From positions 1 to 20,419 of the forward strand of contig JAEZSL010000230.1 of NCBI GenBank assembly GCA_023443925.1: 20,419 nucleotides of DNA. Direction: 5' to 3'. Below are positions 5,770-13,765 of the stretch, in pieces. This stretch comes from Bacillota bacterium. GTDB taxonomy: Bacteria > Bacillota_A > Clostridia > Lachnospirales > Lachnospiraceae. Made by a program: the position numbers and the translations under genes. A model generated the notes under the pieces. That model was not told the origin of the DNA and searched no databases. It was given only the letters and a program-made list of their open reading frames with translations. How positions within the stretch are numbered: position 1 is the stretch's first letter; each line of letters opens with the position of its first letter.

Positions 5770-7407
5770 ATGAGTAAAAAACTTAATTTGAAACAAACTC
5801 TCCTGCTCGTGGGGAGCAATACTTTACTTTACGCCTTCGTGTCATTGACTGTTGGAAAGTCCGACTCCGGTATTTTTTCAATTATTGTTTTTGTATTGGC
5901 ATCTTTTATTTTGTCAGGGGTTATTGTAATAAAGACAAATTACACGATCCATCTGCTGATTGAAGAGCTGAAACGAAACCTTATACAGTTTAATGAAGGT
6001 AATTTTACGGGGCATCTAAAAATTAATACCAATCAAAAAGAGCTGAGTTCTGTTATTGATCAGTTTGAAAAACTGAAAAATATGTTTAATACCTGGGTTT
6101 ATGAACTGCTCCATTCTGCCGTTTCCATTAAACTCTCCGCTAATCAAATTAATTCATCTTCCGTCAGGACAGCAGACGGTATGGAGGATTTAAACCAAAA
6201 CCTGTCGGAAATCCGGCAGTTTTTTGAAGAAACCACCGGGATGTTAACGGATGTAGCCGCTGCAACGACCCAGTTGTCCTTAAGCAGTGCGAATATTGCC
6301 CAAAACAGTACCCATGCAGCAGACAGCGTCCAGAATGCCAACAATGCCGCAATAACAGGCAGCACTGCAGTTACACAGTTATCCGGTTCCATGTACCAGA
6401 TTAAAGATAACGTATTAAATGCTTCTGAAGTAATTACGAAATTGCAGCAGGTTACGACGGAAATTGGTGAAATTACCGGCACCATAACCTCCATTGCCGG
6501 ACAAACCAATATGCTGGCTTTAAACGCAGCCATTGAATCTGCCAGAGCCGGTGAACACGGAAGGGGATTTGCTGTGGTATCGGAAGAAGTACGTAAGCTT
6601 TCTGATGAAACCAGGCAGGCGGCTGATAATATATCCGACCTTATACATACGATACAAGAGGAAGTATCCCTGACCGTGATTGCCATGAAACAGATCCGGG
6701 AAGAAGTCGATAAGGGCGTAGAACTTTCTGATAATGCCAGCTATAATCTTCATAATATTATGGAAGCTATGAGCCGCACTGTGAATTTAGTGGAAAGCAT
6801 TTCCCAGGATGTGAACCATCAATCCCAGGGGACTGATACAATATCTGAAAGTACTCAGACCCTTGCCGGCAAAGGCCATACCGGAACAGCTTCTGTTCAG
6901 GAAATCGCTAGTGTAGCAGAAACCCGGCTGGAAGACGTCCAGCTGAATAATGAAAGTGTAAAAGAATTATTAAGTATTTCAGACAATCTGGAAAATGTCA
7001 TGGAGAAATTCGATAAGGCAATTGGTGACCGGATGTTAGCCGCAGGTTCACATATTGCAAAACTTCATGCAGAAAAAGCTCTCACCTCAGAGGATTTAAT
7101 CCGTTTAACAAAGGAAATGGGACTTTCAGAGATCCATCTGTTAAATGAAGATGGTGTCATTGCCGAGACCAGTAATAAGGCTATACTGGGATTTCAGTTT
7201 AGCAGGGAGAAAGGCACCCAGACTTATGATTTCATTGAAATTCTGCATGATTCCTCCGTAAAAGTAAATCAAAAGTTTTCCTTCCGGGATGTAGACGGCA
7301 AATTGTTTAAATATACAGGTATATCCATAATTGGCAAACCCGGGATCATTCAATGCGGTCTGGCCGCTTCGGAGGTAGTTCAATTTAACGGAGACTATCA
7401 AATGTAA
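5770..7407 (+). CDS. Methyl-accepting chemotaxis protein with C-terminal Cache-like domain
   Basis: The 545-residue chemoreceptor starts with two hydrophobic segments (about 10-28 and 35-54) separated by only about six residues, so there is no external sensor domain. A HAMP-like linker leads to the signalling coiled coil, whose conserved hairpin tip is plain: [20 protein letters not shown] (242-261), then E-H-G-R-G-F-A-V-V and EEVRKL. This tip contacts CheA and CheW. After the coiled coil, residues about 440-535 (L-N-E-D-G-V-I-A, then F-K-Y-T-G and G-I-I-Q-C-G-L) resemble a Cache/PAS-type ligand-binding fold, here predicted cytoplasmic. ATG at 5770 is chosen because AAAGGAAGG lies 8 bases upstream; the longer frame from 5722 begins inside a hairpin and lacks a ribosome binding site. 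No chemotaxis genes adjoin it. Confidence 0.88.
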   Translation: MSKKLNLKQTLLLVGSNTLLYAFVSLTVGKSDSGIFSIIVFVLASFILSGVIVIKTNYTIHLLIEELKRNLIQFNEGNFTGHLKINTNQKELSSVIDQFEKLKNMFNTWVYELLHSAVSIKLSANQINSSSVRTADGMEDLNQNLSEIRQFFEETTGMLTDVAAATTQLSLSSANIAQNSTHAADSVQNANNAAITGSTAVTQLSGSMYQIKDNVLNASEVITKLQQVTTEIGEITGTITSIAGQTNMLALNAAIESARAGEHGRGFAVVSEEVRKLSDETRQAADNISDLIHTIQEEVSLTVIAMKQIREEVDKGVELSDNASYNLHNIMEAMSRTVNLVESISQDVNHQSQGTDTISESTQTLAGKGHTGTASVQEIASVAETRLEDVQLNNESVKELLSISDNLENVMEKFDKAIGDRMLAAGSHIAKLHAEKALTSEDLIRLTKEMGLSEIHLLNEDGVIAETSNKAILGFQFSREKGTQTYDFIEILHDSSVKVNQKFSFRDVDGKLFKYTGISIIGKPGIIQCGLAASEVVQFNGDYQM

Positions 7408-7452
7408 GTATAGAAACCGTACGGAACTCAAGATGATAATAGTAACTTAAAA

Positions 7453-7498
7453 AATATCGCCTGACAGTGCACCAAAACCTGTACTGTCAGGCGATATT
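7453..7498. terminator. 18-bp hairpin between convergent genes
   Basis: AATATCGCCTGACAGT (7453-7468) is a perfect inverted repeat of 7483-7498; two further pairs, one of them G-U, leave a 10-base loop. It lies between the convergent chemoreceptor and GH3 genes. The 3' flank is only moderately T-rich (ATTATTAA), so it may be a bidirectional terminator or an RNA-stabilising stem. Confidence 0.65.
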
Positions 7499-7647
7499 AT
7501 TAACTCCTGATTACTATGAATCCCTGTCCGGGGATGTTTACTAACTATTATTTTTAATATAAGTTTATATCATTAAGCACTGTATCTATTTATCACCAAT
7601 GGCTTGGCGACAATATTTGATTAAAAATATTTCTAAATACTATATAA

Positions 7648-9363
7648 TTACAATCTTGTGTCCCACATACCACAGAAAGAATCCACAGGATCTTTTCCCT
7701 TAAATTCACTTCTTCCAAGTAATTTGTCCATTACAGCCTCTACATTAACCTTTTTGAATTTGTAAGCATTAATATAAGTTCTGATTCTGGGTACATCTAT
7801 AAGATGATAAGGATTGGCAAAGGAAATAAATATGGTTGGTATTTCAGCCTGGTAATTAGGGCAGTTGGCACCCATTGGCTGAGCCCATTCAATACGGACA
7901 ACCGTCTGATTGCTTTTTGTTATCATATTACCGACATAAAGCAGCAGGTCATATTTATCAACCATTTCCTGATATTTTGAAGCCCTTCCTTCCAAACCTT
8001 GGGGAGCTTCAAATACATCCACCTGAAAACCTTCCTTCTCCAGCGCTGCTTTTATAGCTTCAGTCACATCTTCACCTCCGGCATATCCAAGTGCATTTTC
8101 ACCTGATATGATAGGATAAAGTAAAACCCTTTTATAATCGTTCACATTAAGAGGGAGGATCCCCTGTTTATTTTTAACCAGTGTCACTGCCCCGTCCGCA
8201 CATGCTCTTTCCAACTCTTTGTGTTCGCTGCATCCTATAATTTTTCTGGCTGTGTCAATATTCGGAACCAAGGTTCCGTCTGCCTGCTTTTCCGGAAGTT
8301 TAAGAGCGGCTTTTAAGCCAAGAATTCTTAACACTGCTTCGTCCAGACGTTCCTGGGTGATGGTTCCGTCTTCCACACCTGCTTTCATAAACTCATAATC
8401 TTCATCCAGATTTTTGGTGAACAGAAACATATCACAGCCAGCGGCAATCGTATAAGGAACTGCTTTCTTACGACTCATGGGTATGCACATACCTGCCATG
8501 GTAGTTGCATCCGTTACAATTAAACCGTTAAAACCAAGCTGATCTCTTAACAGACCCTGCAATAATTCCGGTGCCAGGGTAGCCGGCATAATATCCTCAT
8601 CCTTGATGCCAGGGCATAGCTTTCTGCTATAGGCAGGCTGCATAATGTGACCTGCCATAACCGTCAGGGCACCCGCATCAATACAGGCTTTATATACCTC
8701 TCCAAAACTGGCATCCCATTCTTCACAGGTTAAGGAATTGACACTGGTAACCAGATGTTGATCTCTTTCATCAACTCCATCTCCCGGAAAATGTTTGATA
8801 GATACCGCCATTCCCTGTTCCTGACAGGATTTTGTATAGGCAACTCCGCACTCTTTTACCAGATTTGCATCGGAACTGAACAATCTGGTAGCCATAATCG
8901 GGTTACGGAAATTCATATCTATATCTATTACCGGTGCAAAAGCCCAGTTAGCTCCCACTGCAGCACCTTCCCTGCCGCATACATAGCCCATCTTTCCAGC
9001 AAATTCACTGCCTCCTGCTGCCGCTACCTGCATATGAGGTCCAATATTAGTGCCTTCTTTCACAAGGCCGTCGCCTCCTGCTTCGAAATTAGCGGCAATC
9101 AGTAACGGTATTTTTGTATTTCCCTGCATGCAAGAGATTGTATTATGAATCTCCTCCAAGGGCATGGGCCTTCCCATGCAACCACCGATTTTATATTTGG
9201 TTACAAAAGATTTAAGGGTTTCTTCTTCACTGTTGTAAGCAATCAAGCAGAACAGCTGACCTATTTTTTCCTCTACAGACAAGCCCTCCAGTGTATCCTT
9301 AACCCACGCTACTCCTGCGTCTGTTAAATTAAACGGTTTTTTTCTTAGTAAATCATAATTCAT
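7648..9363 (-). CDS. Glycoside hydrolase family 3, beta-N-acetylhexosaminidase type
   Basis: The 571-residue protein is a two-domain GH3 enzyme. The N-terminal barrel (about 20-345) carries KHFPGDG (190-196) followed by D201-Q-H203. This K-H-x-P-G-x-G-x4-D-x-H signature marks the NagZ-like branch, whose acid/base is a His-Asp dyad. The likely nucleophile is Asp285 in VTDATTMAG. The C-terminal alpha/beta domain (about 365-571) is GH3_C-like. No signal peptide is seen, so it probably acts in the cytoplasm on imported GlcNAc-containing oligosaccharides or muropeptides. Some enzymes of this branch act as phosphorylases, which cannot be decided here. The start has GGGAGG (complement of 9373-9378) 9 bases upstream. 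The first tandem repeat array lies just upstream, and the next gene on the same strand is a beta-phosphoglucomutase. Confidence 0.85.
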   Translation of the reverse strand: MNYDLLRKKPFNLTDAGVAWVKDTLEGLSVEEKIGQLFCLIAYNSEEETLKSFVTKYKIGGCMGRPMPLEEIHNTISCMQGNTKIPLLIAANFEAGGDGLVKEGTNIGPHMQVAAAGGSEFAGKMGYVCGREGAAVGANWAFAPVIDIDMNFRNPIMATRLFSSDANLVKECGVAYTKSCQEQGMAVSIKHFPGDGVDERDQHLVTSVNSLTCEEWDASFGEVYKACIDAGALTVMAGHIMQPAYSRKLCPGIKDEDIMPATLAPELLQGLLRDQLGFNGLIVTDATTMAGMCIPMSRKKAVPYTIAAGCDMFLFTKNLDEDYEFMKAGVEDGTITQERLDEAVLRILGLKAALKLPEKQADGTLVPNIDTARKIIGCSEHKELERACADGAVTLVKNKQGILPLNVNDYKRVLLYPIISGENALGYAGGEDVTEAIKAALEKEGFQVDVFEAPQGLEGRASKYQEMVDKYDLLLYVGNMITKSNQTVVRIEWAQPMGANCPNYQAEIPTIFISFANPYHLIDVPRIRTYINAYKFKKVNVEAVMDKLLGRSEFKGKDPVDSFCGMWDTRL

Positions 9364-9408
9364 TCTAAGCTACCTCCCTTTTTTATATAATTGCAAACAC
9401 TTTTAATC

Positions 9409-9437
9409 TATTAAAGGCTTCCTATAAATATTTACAA
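9409..9437 (-). promoter_or_regulatory. Weak candidate promoter of the GH3 gene
   Basis: The minus strand has TTGTAA (9432-9437), a 17-bp spacer and TTAATA (9409-9414), about 45 bases before the start codon. The -10 is poor and the call rests mainly on spacing. The first tandem array begins about 19 bases upstream of the -35. Confidence 0.3.
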
Positions 9438-9455
9438 GTAATTTAATGTATAAAT

Positions 9456-9798
9456 TTTTACGCAAATTTTTTATAAAGATTTATTACGTAATTTCTACTT
9501 AAAGAGTTATTACGCATTTTCTACTATAAAGAGTTATTTTTCTATTTTTACTATAAGATTATTACGTGATTTCTAATAAAAAAGTTATTACGCAATTTTT
9601 ACTATAAAGAGTTATTACGTATTTTCTACTATAAAGAGTTATTACGCAGTTTCTACTATAAAGATTAATTACGTATTTCTACTATAAAGAGTTATTCGCA
9701 GTTTCTACTATAAAGAGTTATTACGCATTCTCTACTATAAAGAGTTATTACGCAGTTTTTATTATAAAGATTTATTTATGTAATTTTACTATGTAAAT
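9456..9798. repeat. Tandem array A: about 13 units of 25-27 bp
   Basis: The consensus reads TTATTACGCAGTTTCTACTA followed by TAAAGAG (27 bp). Clear units begin near 9481, 9507, 9534, 9559, 9585, 9612, 9639, 9666, 9692, 9718 and 9745, with decayed units at both ends (from 9456 and 9772). Lengths are 25-27 bp, so phase is kept only approximately. There are no unique spacers, so this is not CRISPR, and no ORF or ribosome binding site lies in it. It fills most of the gap between the beta-phosphoglucomutase stop and the GH3 start, i.e. the upstream region of the GH3 gene. The best conserved parts are TTATTACG and CTACTATAAAGAG. Confidence 0.92.
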
Positions 9799-9826
9799 TT
9801 CCAGGCCCGTAAGAAAATCTGTCGGC

Positions 9827-10501
9827 TTAAGACTGGATTCTGCTTGCCATTAGCTCATTTAGCAGTTCATCGATAGTCATATAGTAAAGTCCCGGTATAC
9901 AGACCTCTGCATTAGGAAGGTTTTCCTTTGTACCGATACCAACCGCCTTCATACCACCATTATGGGCTGCCTCTATGCCTGCCCTGGCATCTTCAAAAAC
10001 AATACAGGCCTCTCTCTCCAGCTCCAGCTCTCTTGCTCCTAGCAGAAACACTTCCGGGTCCGGGTTTGCTTTCTTAACTTTCGTACCATCAATTATGGCA
10101 TCAAAAACTTCCATCAGCTTCAGTCTGGACAGAATTTCTACCGCATTTTTACTGGCTGAACCCAGGGCAATTTTATATCCTCTCTCCCTGGCATCCGCTA
10201 AAAACTTCTTTACTCCCGGCAAAACCTCTTCCTCTTTCAGTTTTTTAATATACTGCAAATAAATATCGTTCTTGATTCTGCAGCATTGCTCTTTTTCCTC
10301 TTCAGATAGTTTTACACCACCGATTTCCAATATAATTTCTAAAGATTTCATACGGCTTACACCTTTTAAACGTTCGTTATCCTCTGCCGTAAAAGGTATA
10401 TTCCGCATATCCGCCAGTTCTTTCCAGGCCAGATAATGATATTTTGCCGTATCAACAATAACGCCATCCAGATCAAACAACAATCCCTTAATTTCTATCA
10501 T
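9827..10501 (-). CDS. pgmB: Beta-phosphoglucomutase (HAD superfamily)
   Basis: The 224-residue protein matches beta-phosphoglucomutase, which interconverts beta-glucose 1-phosphate and glucose 6-phosphate in the cytoplasm. Visible motifs are FDLDGVIVDTA with nucleophile Asp10 and general acid/base Asp12, the cap-domain loop LKGVSR, motif II GSASKN, the KVKKANPDPEVFL lysine loop, and the metal-binding FEDARAGIEAA. The LKGVSR loop separates this family from ordinary phosphatases. An in-frame ATG at 10543 would add 14 residues, but only the ATG at 10501 has a ribosome binding sequence (AAGGTGAG, complement of 10511-10518), and the resulting length is typical. The enzyme normally serves maltose-, trehalose- or kojibiose-type phosphorylases that release beta-glucose 1-phosphate; none is encoded in the window. 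Tandem arrays lie in the intergenic regions on both sides of the gene. Confidence 0.9.
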   Translation of the reverse strand: MIEIKGLLFDLDGVIVDTAKYHYLAWKELADMRNIPFTAEDNERLKGVSRMKSLEIILEIGGVKLSEEEKEQCCRIKNDIYLQYIKKLKEEEVLPGVKKFLADARERGYKIALGSASKNAVEILSRLKLMEVFDAIIDGTKVKKANPDPEVFLLGARELELEREACIVFEDARAGIEAAHNGGMKAVGIGTKENLPNAEVCIPGLYYMTIDELLNELMASRIQS

Positions 10502-10756
10502 TCTTCGTTTCTCACCTTCTTCCTCCATTATAGTTCTAATCATACAGTAACTAATCTATACATACAATGCCGAAACCTTAGGATCTAACTGCACATTACT
10601 GCTGTTTTATAAATTGATATAATTCTCCTTTCATTTTAAAATCGTAAAAACTTACAGTTATTATTGTCACAGCTTTTTCTATATGCTATATTAAGCTATA
10701 GAAGATAGTTATTACCAATTCATTCTGCTTAATACACTATATAGAAAAGTTATTTC
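10502..10756. other. Divergent intergenic region before array B
   Basis: This AT-rich stretch upstream of the beta-phosphoglucomutase gene has no confident promoter or ORF. On the minus strand GTGACA, an 18-bp gap and TACGAT could form a weak promoter near 10640-10670. A GCTATATTAAGCTATAG element near 10685 looks like a stray, decayed unit of array B. Confidence 0.3.
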
Positions 10757-11132
10757 TTTTCATACAGCGTATATATTAAACTTAGATTTTCACTCAATGT
10801 ATATATTAAGCTTAATTTTCTATACAGCGTATAGCTAAAATTTTCATACTGTGTATATATTAAGCTTAATTTTTCATACATCGTATAATAAAGCTTAGAT
10901 TTTCACACTGCGTATATATTAGGTTTAATTTTTTATACAACGTATATTAAGCTTAGATTTTCACACTGTGTATATATAAGCTTAGATTTTTATACTGCAT
11001 ATATAAGCTCAATTTTTCATACAGCGTATATTAATCTTAGATTTTCACACTGTATATATATTAAGCTTAATAATTTTCACACTGCGTATATATTAATCTT
11101 AAATCTACATACAGCATGCATTAAGCCTTAGA
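10757..11132. repeat. Tandem array B: about 13 units of 25-32 bp
   Basis: The consensus is TTTTCAYACWGCGTATATAT followed by TAAGCTTAGA (about 30 bp). Units begin near 10757, 10787, 10816, 10841, 10871, 10900, 10930, 10958, 10987, 11014, 11042, 11074 and 11104. Most carry two small palindromes: ATAC-N3-GTAT (perfect in six units) and an AAGCTT core. Units starting (C/T)ATAC and CACAC roughly alternate, hinting at a 58-bp higher-order repeat. No unique spacers or ORFs are present. The array lies between the divergent beta-phosphoglucomutase and AraC-GH39 genes, so it could influence both promoters. Confidence 0.92.
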
Positions 11133-11186
11133 TTTTGCAGGTAACAATTTACTAATCATATTTAGATAAGAGTAGGAAAGGATATC

Positions 11187-11242
11187 CTGCCTGTTTTATG
11201 GTTTTCAATCTGTACTAGAATTTTATAGCAGATATCAGGCAG
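11187..11242 (+). promoter_or_regulatory. CTGCCTG/CAGGCAG stem before the AraC-GH39 start
   Basis: CTGCCTG (11187-11193) pairs with CAGGCAG (11236-11242), and the 3' arm ends two bases before the ribosome binding site AAAGGA (11245-11250). GATATC occurs next to both arms (11181 and 11231). It could be a leader hairpin or an operator; the evidence is only the repeat itself. Confidence 0.3.
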
Positions 11243-11257
11243 CTAAAGGATTTCATA

Positions 11258-13765
11258 ATGAACAGTAAGCATGAAATAATAGAATATAATAAAGATCTTC
11301 CTGTTAAATTATTCTGCCAGCGGATTGGCAGCGTTGGGAAGCACTGGCACAGAAGTATTGAAATCCTGCTTGTTTTATCAGGTAATACGGATGTTTTGGT
11401 AGAAAACGAGCATTACATTCTGAATGAAAATGATCTGCTATTAATCAACTCTAACCAGGTTCATGAAACCTACAGTGATGACTGTGTATTAATTGCTCTG
11501 CAACTCCGTTTGTCCAAATTCCATATGGAATGGCTTGATGCAGAAGCGCCGTTCTTTTTATGTAATTCCGCACTCCAGGGAGATAACAAGAATTTTGATA
11601 CTCTTCGAAGCCTTATTGCAAAATTAATCCAGCAAAATACAGGTACCTCTTCCTACACCAGGTTATTAAGCTATTCCCTTGCCTGCCAGCTTATTTATGA
11701 ACTGCTGGCTCATTTTAGAACTGAACCGCCTGCTTTTCCTCGTACCAGAAAACAGATGGAACGTCTGGGAGATATCATCCGTTATATTGAAGAGAATTAT
11801 GCCAGTGAAATCACTTTAAAAGATTTAGCTGCCAGAGAATTCTTATCCCCTTCTTATTTATCCCATTTTTTTGAGAAGAACATGAATATCTCCTTTTTAA
11901 ATTATGTCACAAAAATAAGAATTGAACACTCGATAAGCTATCTCCTTTATACCAATAAATCCATTGAAGAGATCGCACAAGCCTGTGGATTTTCAAATCC
12001 CCGTTCTTATGCTTCCTTTTTTCAAAGAGAATATAAGATGCTTCCCAGTCGTTTTCGCAAAGAGAAAAAAGAAACACCCCCCCTGCCGTCACCTGTTAAC
12101 ACCGGTGAGGAAAGCAGCTATCTAACCCTTGAGAAATACGATGTTTTCAGTAAGTTAAATACTTATTTAAAAAATCCCAAAGAAGCTTTGACTATTGAAA
12201 CAGTCAGAGTATCTTTGGGTACCATTCCTATTCAGTCATCAAAACCTTTTTTAAATAACGCCCTGACCTTTTGCACCGTAGGCCGGGCCAAAGAAATTCT
12301 ATATAAAAATATACAGGATATGCTCACCATTCAGCAAAAAGAAATCGGCTTCACCTATATAAAATTTCATGGGATCTTTGATGATGCCCTGATGGTTTAC
12401 CGGGAGGACTCCACGGGTAACCCTGTTTTTAACTTTAATATGCTGGATGAGATCCTGGACTTTTTATTAAGTATACGGCTGCGTCCCCTGATCCAGCTTT
12501 CATTCATGCCGAAAGCACTGGCCAAAACACCGGAAGCTACTTTTTTTACGGTACCCTTCATTATGAGTGAACCAAAAGATAATACCAAATGGGAGCTTCT
12601 TGTTACCCGGTTTACGGAGCATGTCCTCTCCAGATATGGGTTACAGGAAGTTTCTCAATGGATCTTTACCTTCTGGAATGAAACCTTAACCGGCTTCCCT
12701 TTTGATTTTAAAACAGAAAACACCGCTTTTTATCTGTATGAAATTACTGCAAATGCCGTCAGACTGGTAAATCCTCAATTAAAATTTGCCAATACCTCCT
12801 TTATAAACAGGGGTATATCCAAAGCTAAAATAAAAAGGTTTTTTCAATATGTAAAAGAACATAACTGTGAACCGGATGCTTATCTGTTTCACTTTTATCC
12901 TACTTTATCCGAATCCTACTCTACTCTTTCGGATATGAATAATTGCGATAAATTCATGGACTTTATGTCTAAGAACCGAACCGTTTTGAACAGCGATTCT
13001 GAGGCCTTCGGCAAATACCTTGACGAATTGAATCTAAATCTTTTGGACCGGAGAGAAGTTCCGCTTTATATAACCGAATGGAACCTAAGTCCGTCACATC
13101 GGGAACTTTTAAATGATACCTGTTTCGCCGGAGCTTATTTTATCCGCAATATCTTAATGAATTACAATAAAGCCCAGGGGTTTGGCCACTGGACCCTGAC
13201 TGACTGGATTGAGGAACTGCCTTTTCCTGGAGAATTATTTCATGGCGGAGTGGGGCATTTTACGAAAAACGGGATAAAAAAACCGGCTTATTACGCCTAT
13301 CTTTTCCTATCGAAGCTAAAAGATGAAGTAATATCCCAGGGAGAAGGTTATTTTATAACCAAAGAAAAAAATAAAGATACTTACAGTATTTTATTATATC
13401 ATTACTGCCATTTTTCAGAAATATACGGCAAAGGTTTTAATTTTAATTTTTCTGTTACGGACCGTTATCAGATTTTTAACGGTGCGGTAAATAAAGAACT
13501 TTCCTTTTCCTTGTCCGGTATGGCAGACGGCGAATACCGGATCACGGAACACATAGTAAACCGACGCTACGGCAGCTGTTTTGATAAATGGGTGGAAATG
13601 GGTGCCGCACCCCTTATAACTACAGAAGAAACGGATGCATTGAAGCAATTATCCCACCCTTTGCTTAAAATTAAAACTTATACCGTAATAAATCAGCAGC
13701 TGGATTATGAAGATATCCTGGAGCCTCATGAGATAAGGTTAATCCAGCTTTCAAAAAAGAGTTAA
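11258..13765 (+). CDS. AraC-family regulator fused to a GH39 glycosidase-like domain
   Basis: The 835-residue fusion has three parts. An AraC-type cupin sensor (about 10-95) has KHWHRSIEILLVLSG and a later NSNQVHETY. The AraC DNA-binding domain (about 168-272) has two helix-turn-helices: ITLKDLAAREFLSPSYLSHF and SIEEIAQACGFSNPRSYASF, then PSRFRK. A family 39 glycosidase-like (alpha/beta)8 barrel and beta domain (about 290-835) completes it. GH39 is known for beta-xylosidases and alpha-L-iduronidases. Both expected catalytic glutamates are present: acid/base Glu475 in FWNE and nucleophile Glu607 in ITEWN. No signal peptide is seen, so the barrel is cytoplasmic and may sense or trim xylo-oligosaccharides while the protein controls nearby genes. 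The ATG has AAAGGA 7 bases upstream. Its stop codon directly abuts the stop of the convergent histidine kinase gene. Confidence 0.87.
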   Translation: MNSKHEIIEYNKDLPVKLFCQRIGSVGKHWHRSIEILLVLSGNTDVLVENEHYILNENDLLLINSNQVHETYSDDCVLIALQLRLSKFHMEWLDAEAPFFLCNSALQGDNKNFDTLRSLIAKLIQQNTGTSSYTRLLSYSLACQLIYELLAHFRTEPPAFPRTRKQMERLGDIIRYIEENYASEITLKDLAAREFLSPSYLSHFFEKNMNISFLNYVTKIRIEHSISYLLYTNKSIEEIAQACGFSNPRSYASFFQREYKMLPSRFRKEKKETPPLPSPVNTGEESSYLTLEKYDVFSKLNTYLKNPKEALTIETVRVSLGTIPIQSSKPFLNNALTFCTVGRAKEILYKNIQDMLTIQQKEIGFTYIKFHGIFDDALMVYREDSTGNPVFNFNMLDEILDFLLSIRLRPLIQLSFMPKALAKTPEATFFTVPFIMSEPKDNTKWELLVTRFTEHVLSRYGLQEVSQWIFTFWNETLTGFPFDFKTENTAFYLYEITANAVRLVNPQLKFANTSFINRGISKAKIKRFFQYVKEHNCEPDAYLFHFYPTLSESYSTLSDMNNCDKFMDFMSKNRTVLNSDSEAFGKYLDELNLNLLDRREVPLYITEWNLSPSHRELLNDTCFAGAYFIRNILMNYNKAQGFGHWTLTDWIEELPFPGELFHGGVGHFTKNGIKKPAYYAYLFLSKLKDEVISQGEGYFITKEKNKDTYSILLYHYCHFSEIYGKGFNFNFSVTDRYQIFNGAVNKELSFSLSGMADGEYRITEHIVNRRYGSCFDKWVEMGAAPLITTEETDALKQLSHPLLKIKTYTVINQQLDYEDILEPHEIRLIQLSKKS

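Noticed and set aside
6144..6686. 180-codon antisense ORF within the chemoreceptor gene
   Set aside because: It lies entirely inside a well-supported gene and has no ribosome binding site or recognisable domain; it is a frame shadow of the low-stop coding sequence.
9456..9798. Plasmid-type iteron origin of replication
   Set aside because: The surrounding genes are ordinary chromosomal metabolism genes and no replication initiator gene or DnaA boxes were recognised.
10502..10543. 14-residue N-terminal extension of beta-phosphoglucomutase
   Set aside because: ATGs at 10543 and 10528 have no ribosome binding site, while ATG 10501 has one and gives the family length.
9456..11132. CRISPR arrays
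   Set aside because: Arrays A and B are head-to-tail degenerate repeats with no unique spacers between conserved repeats, and no cas genes are nearby.
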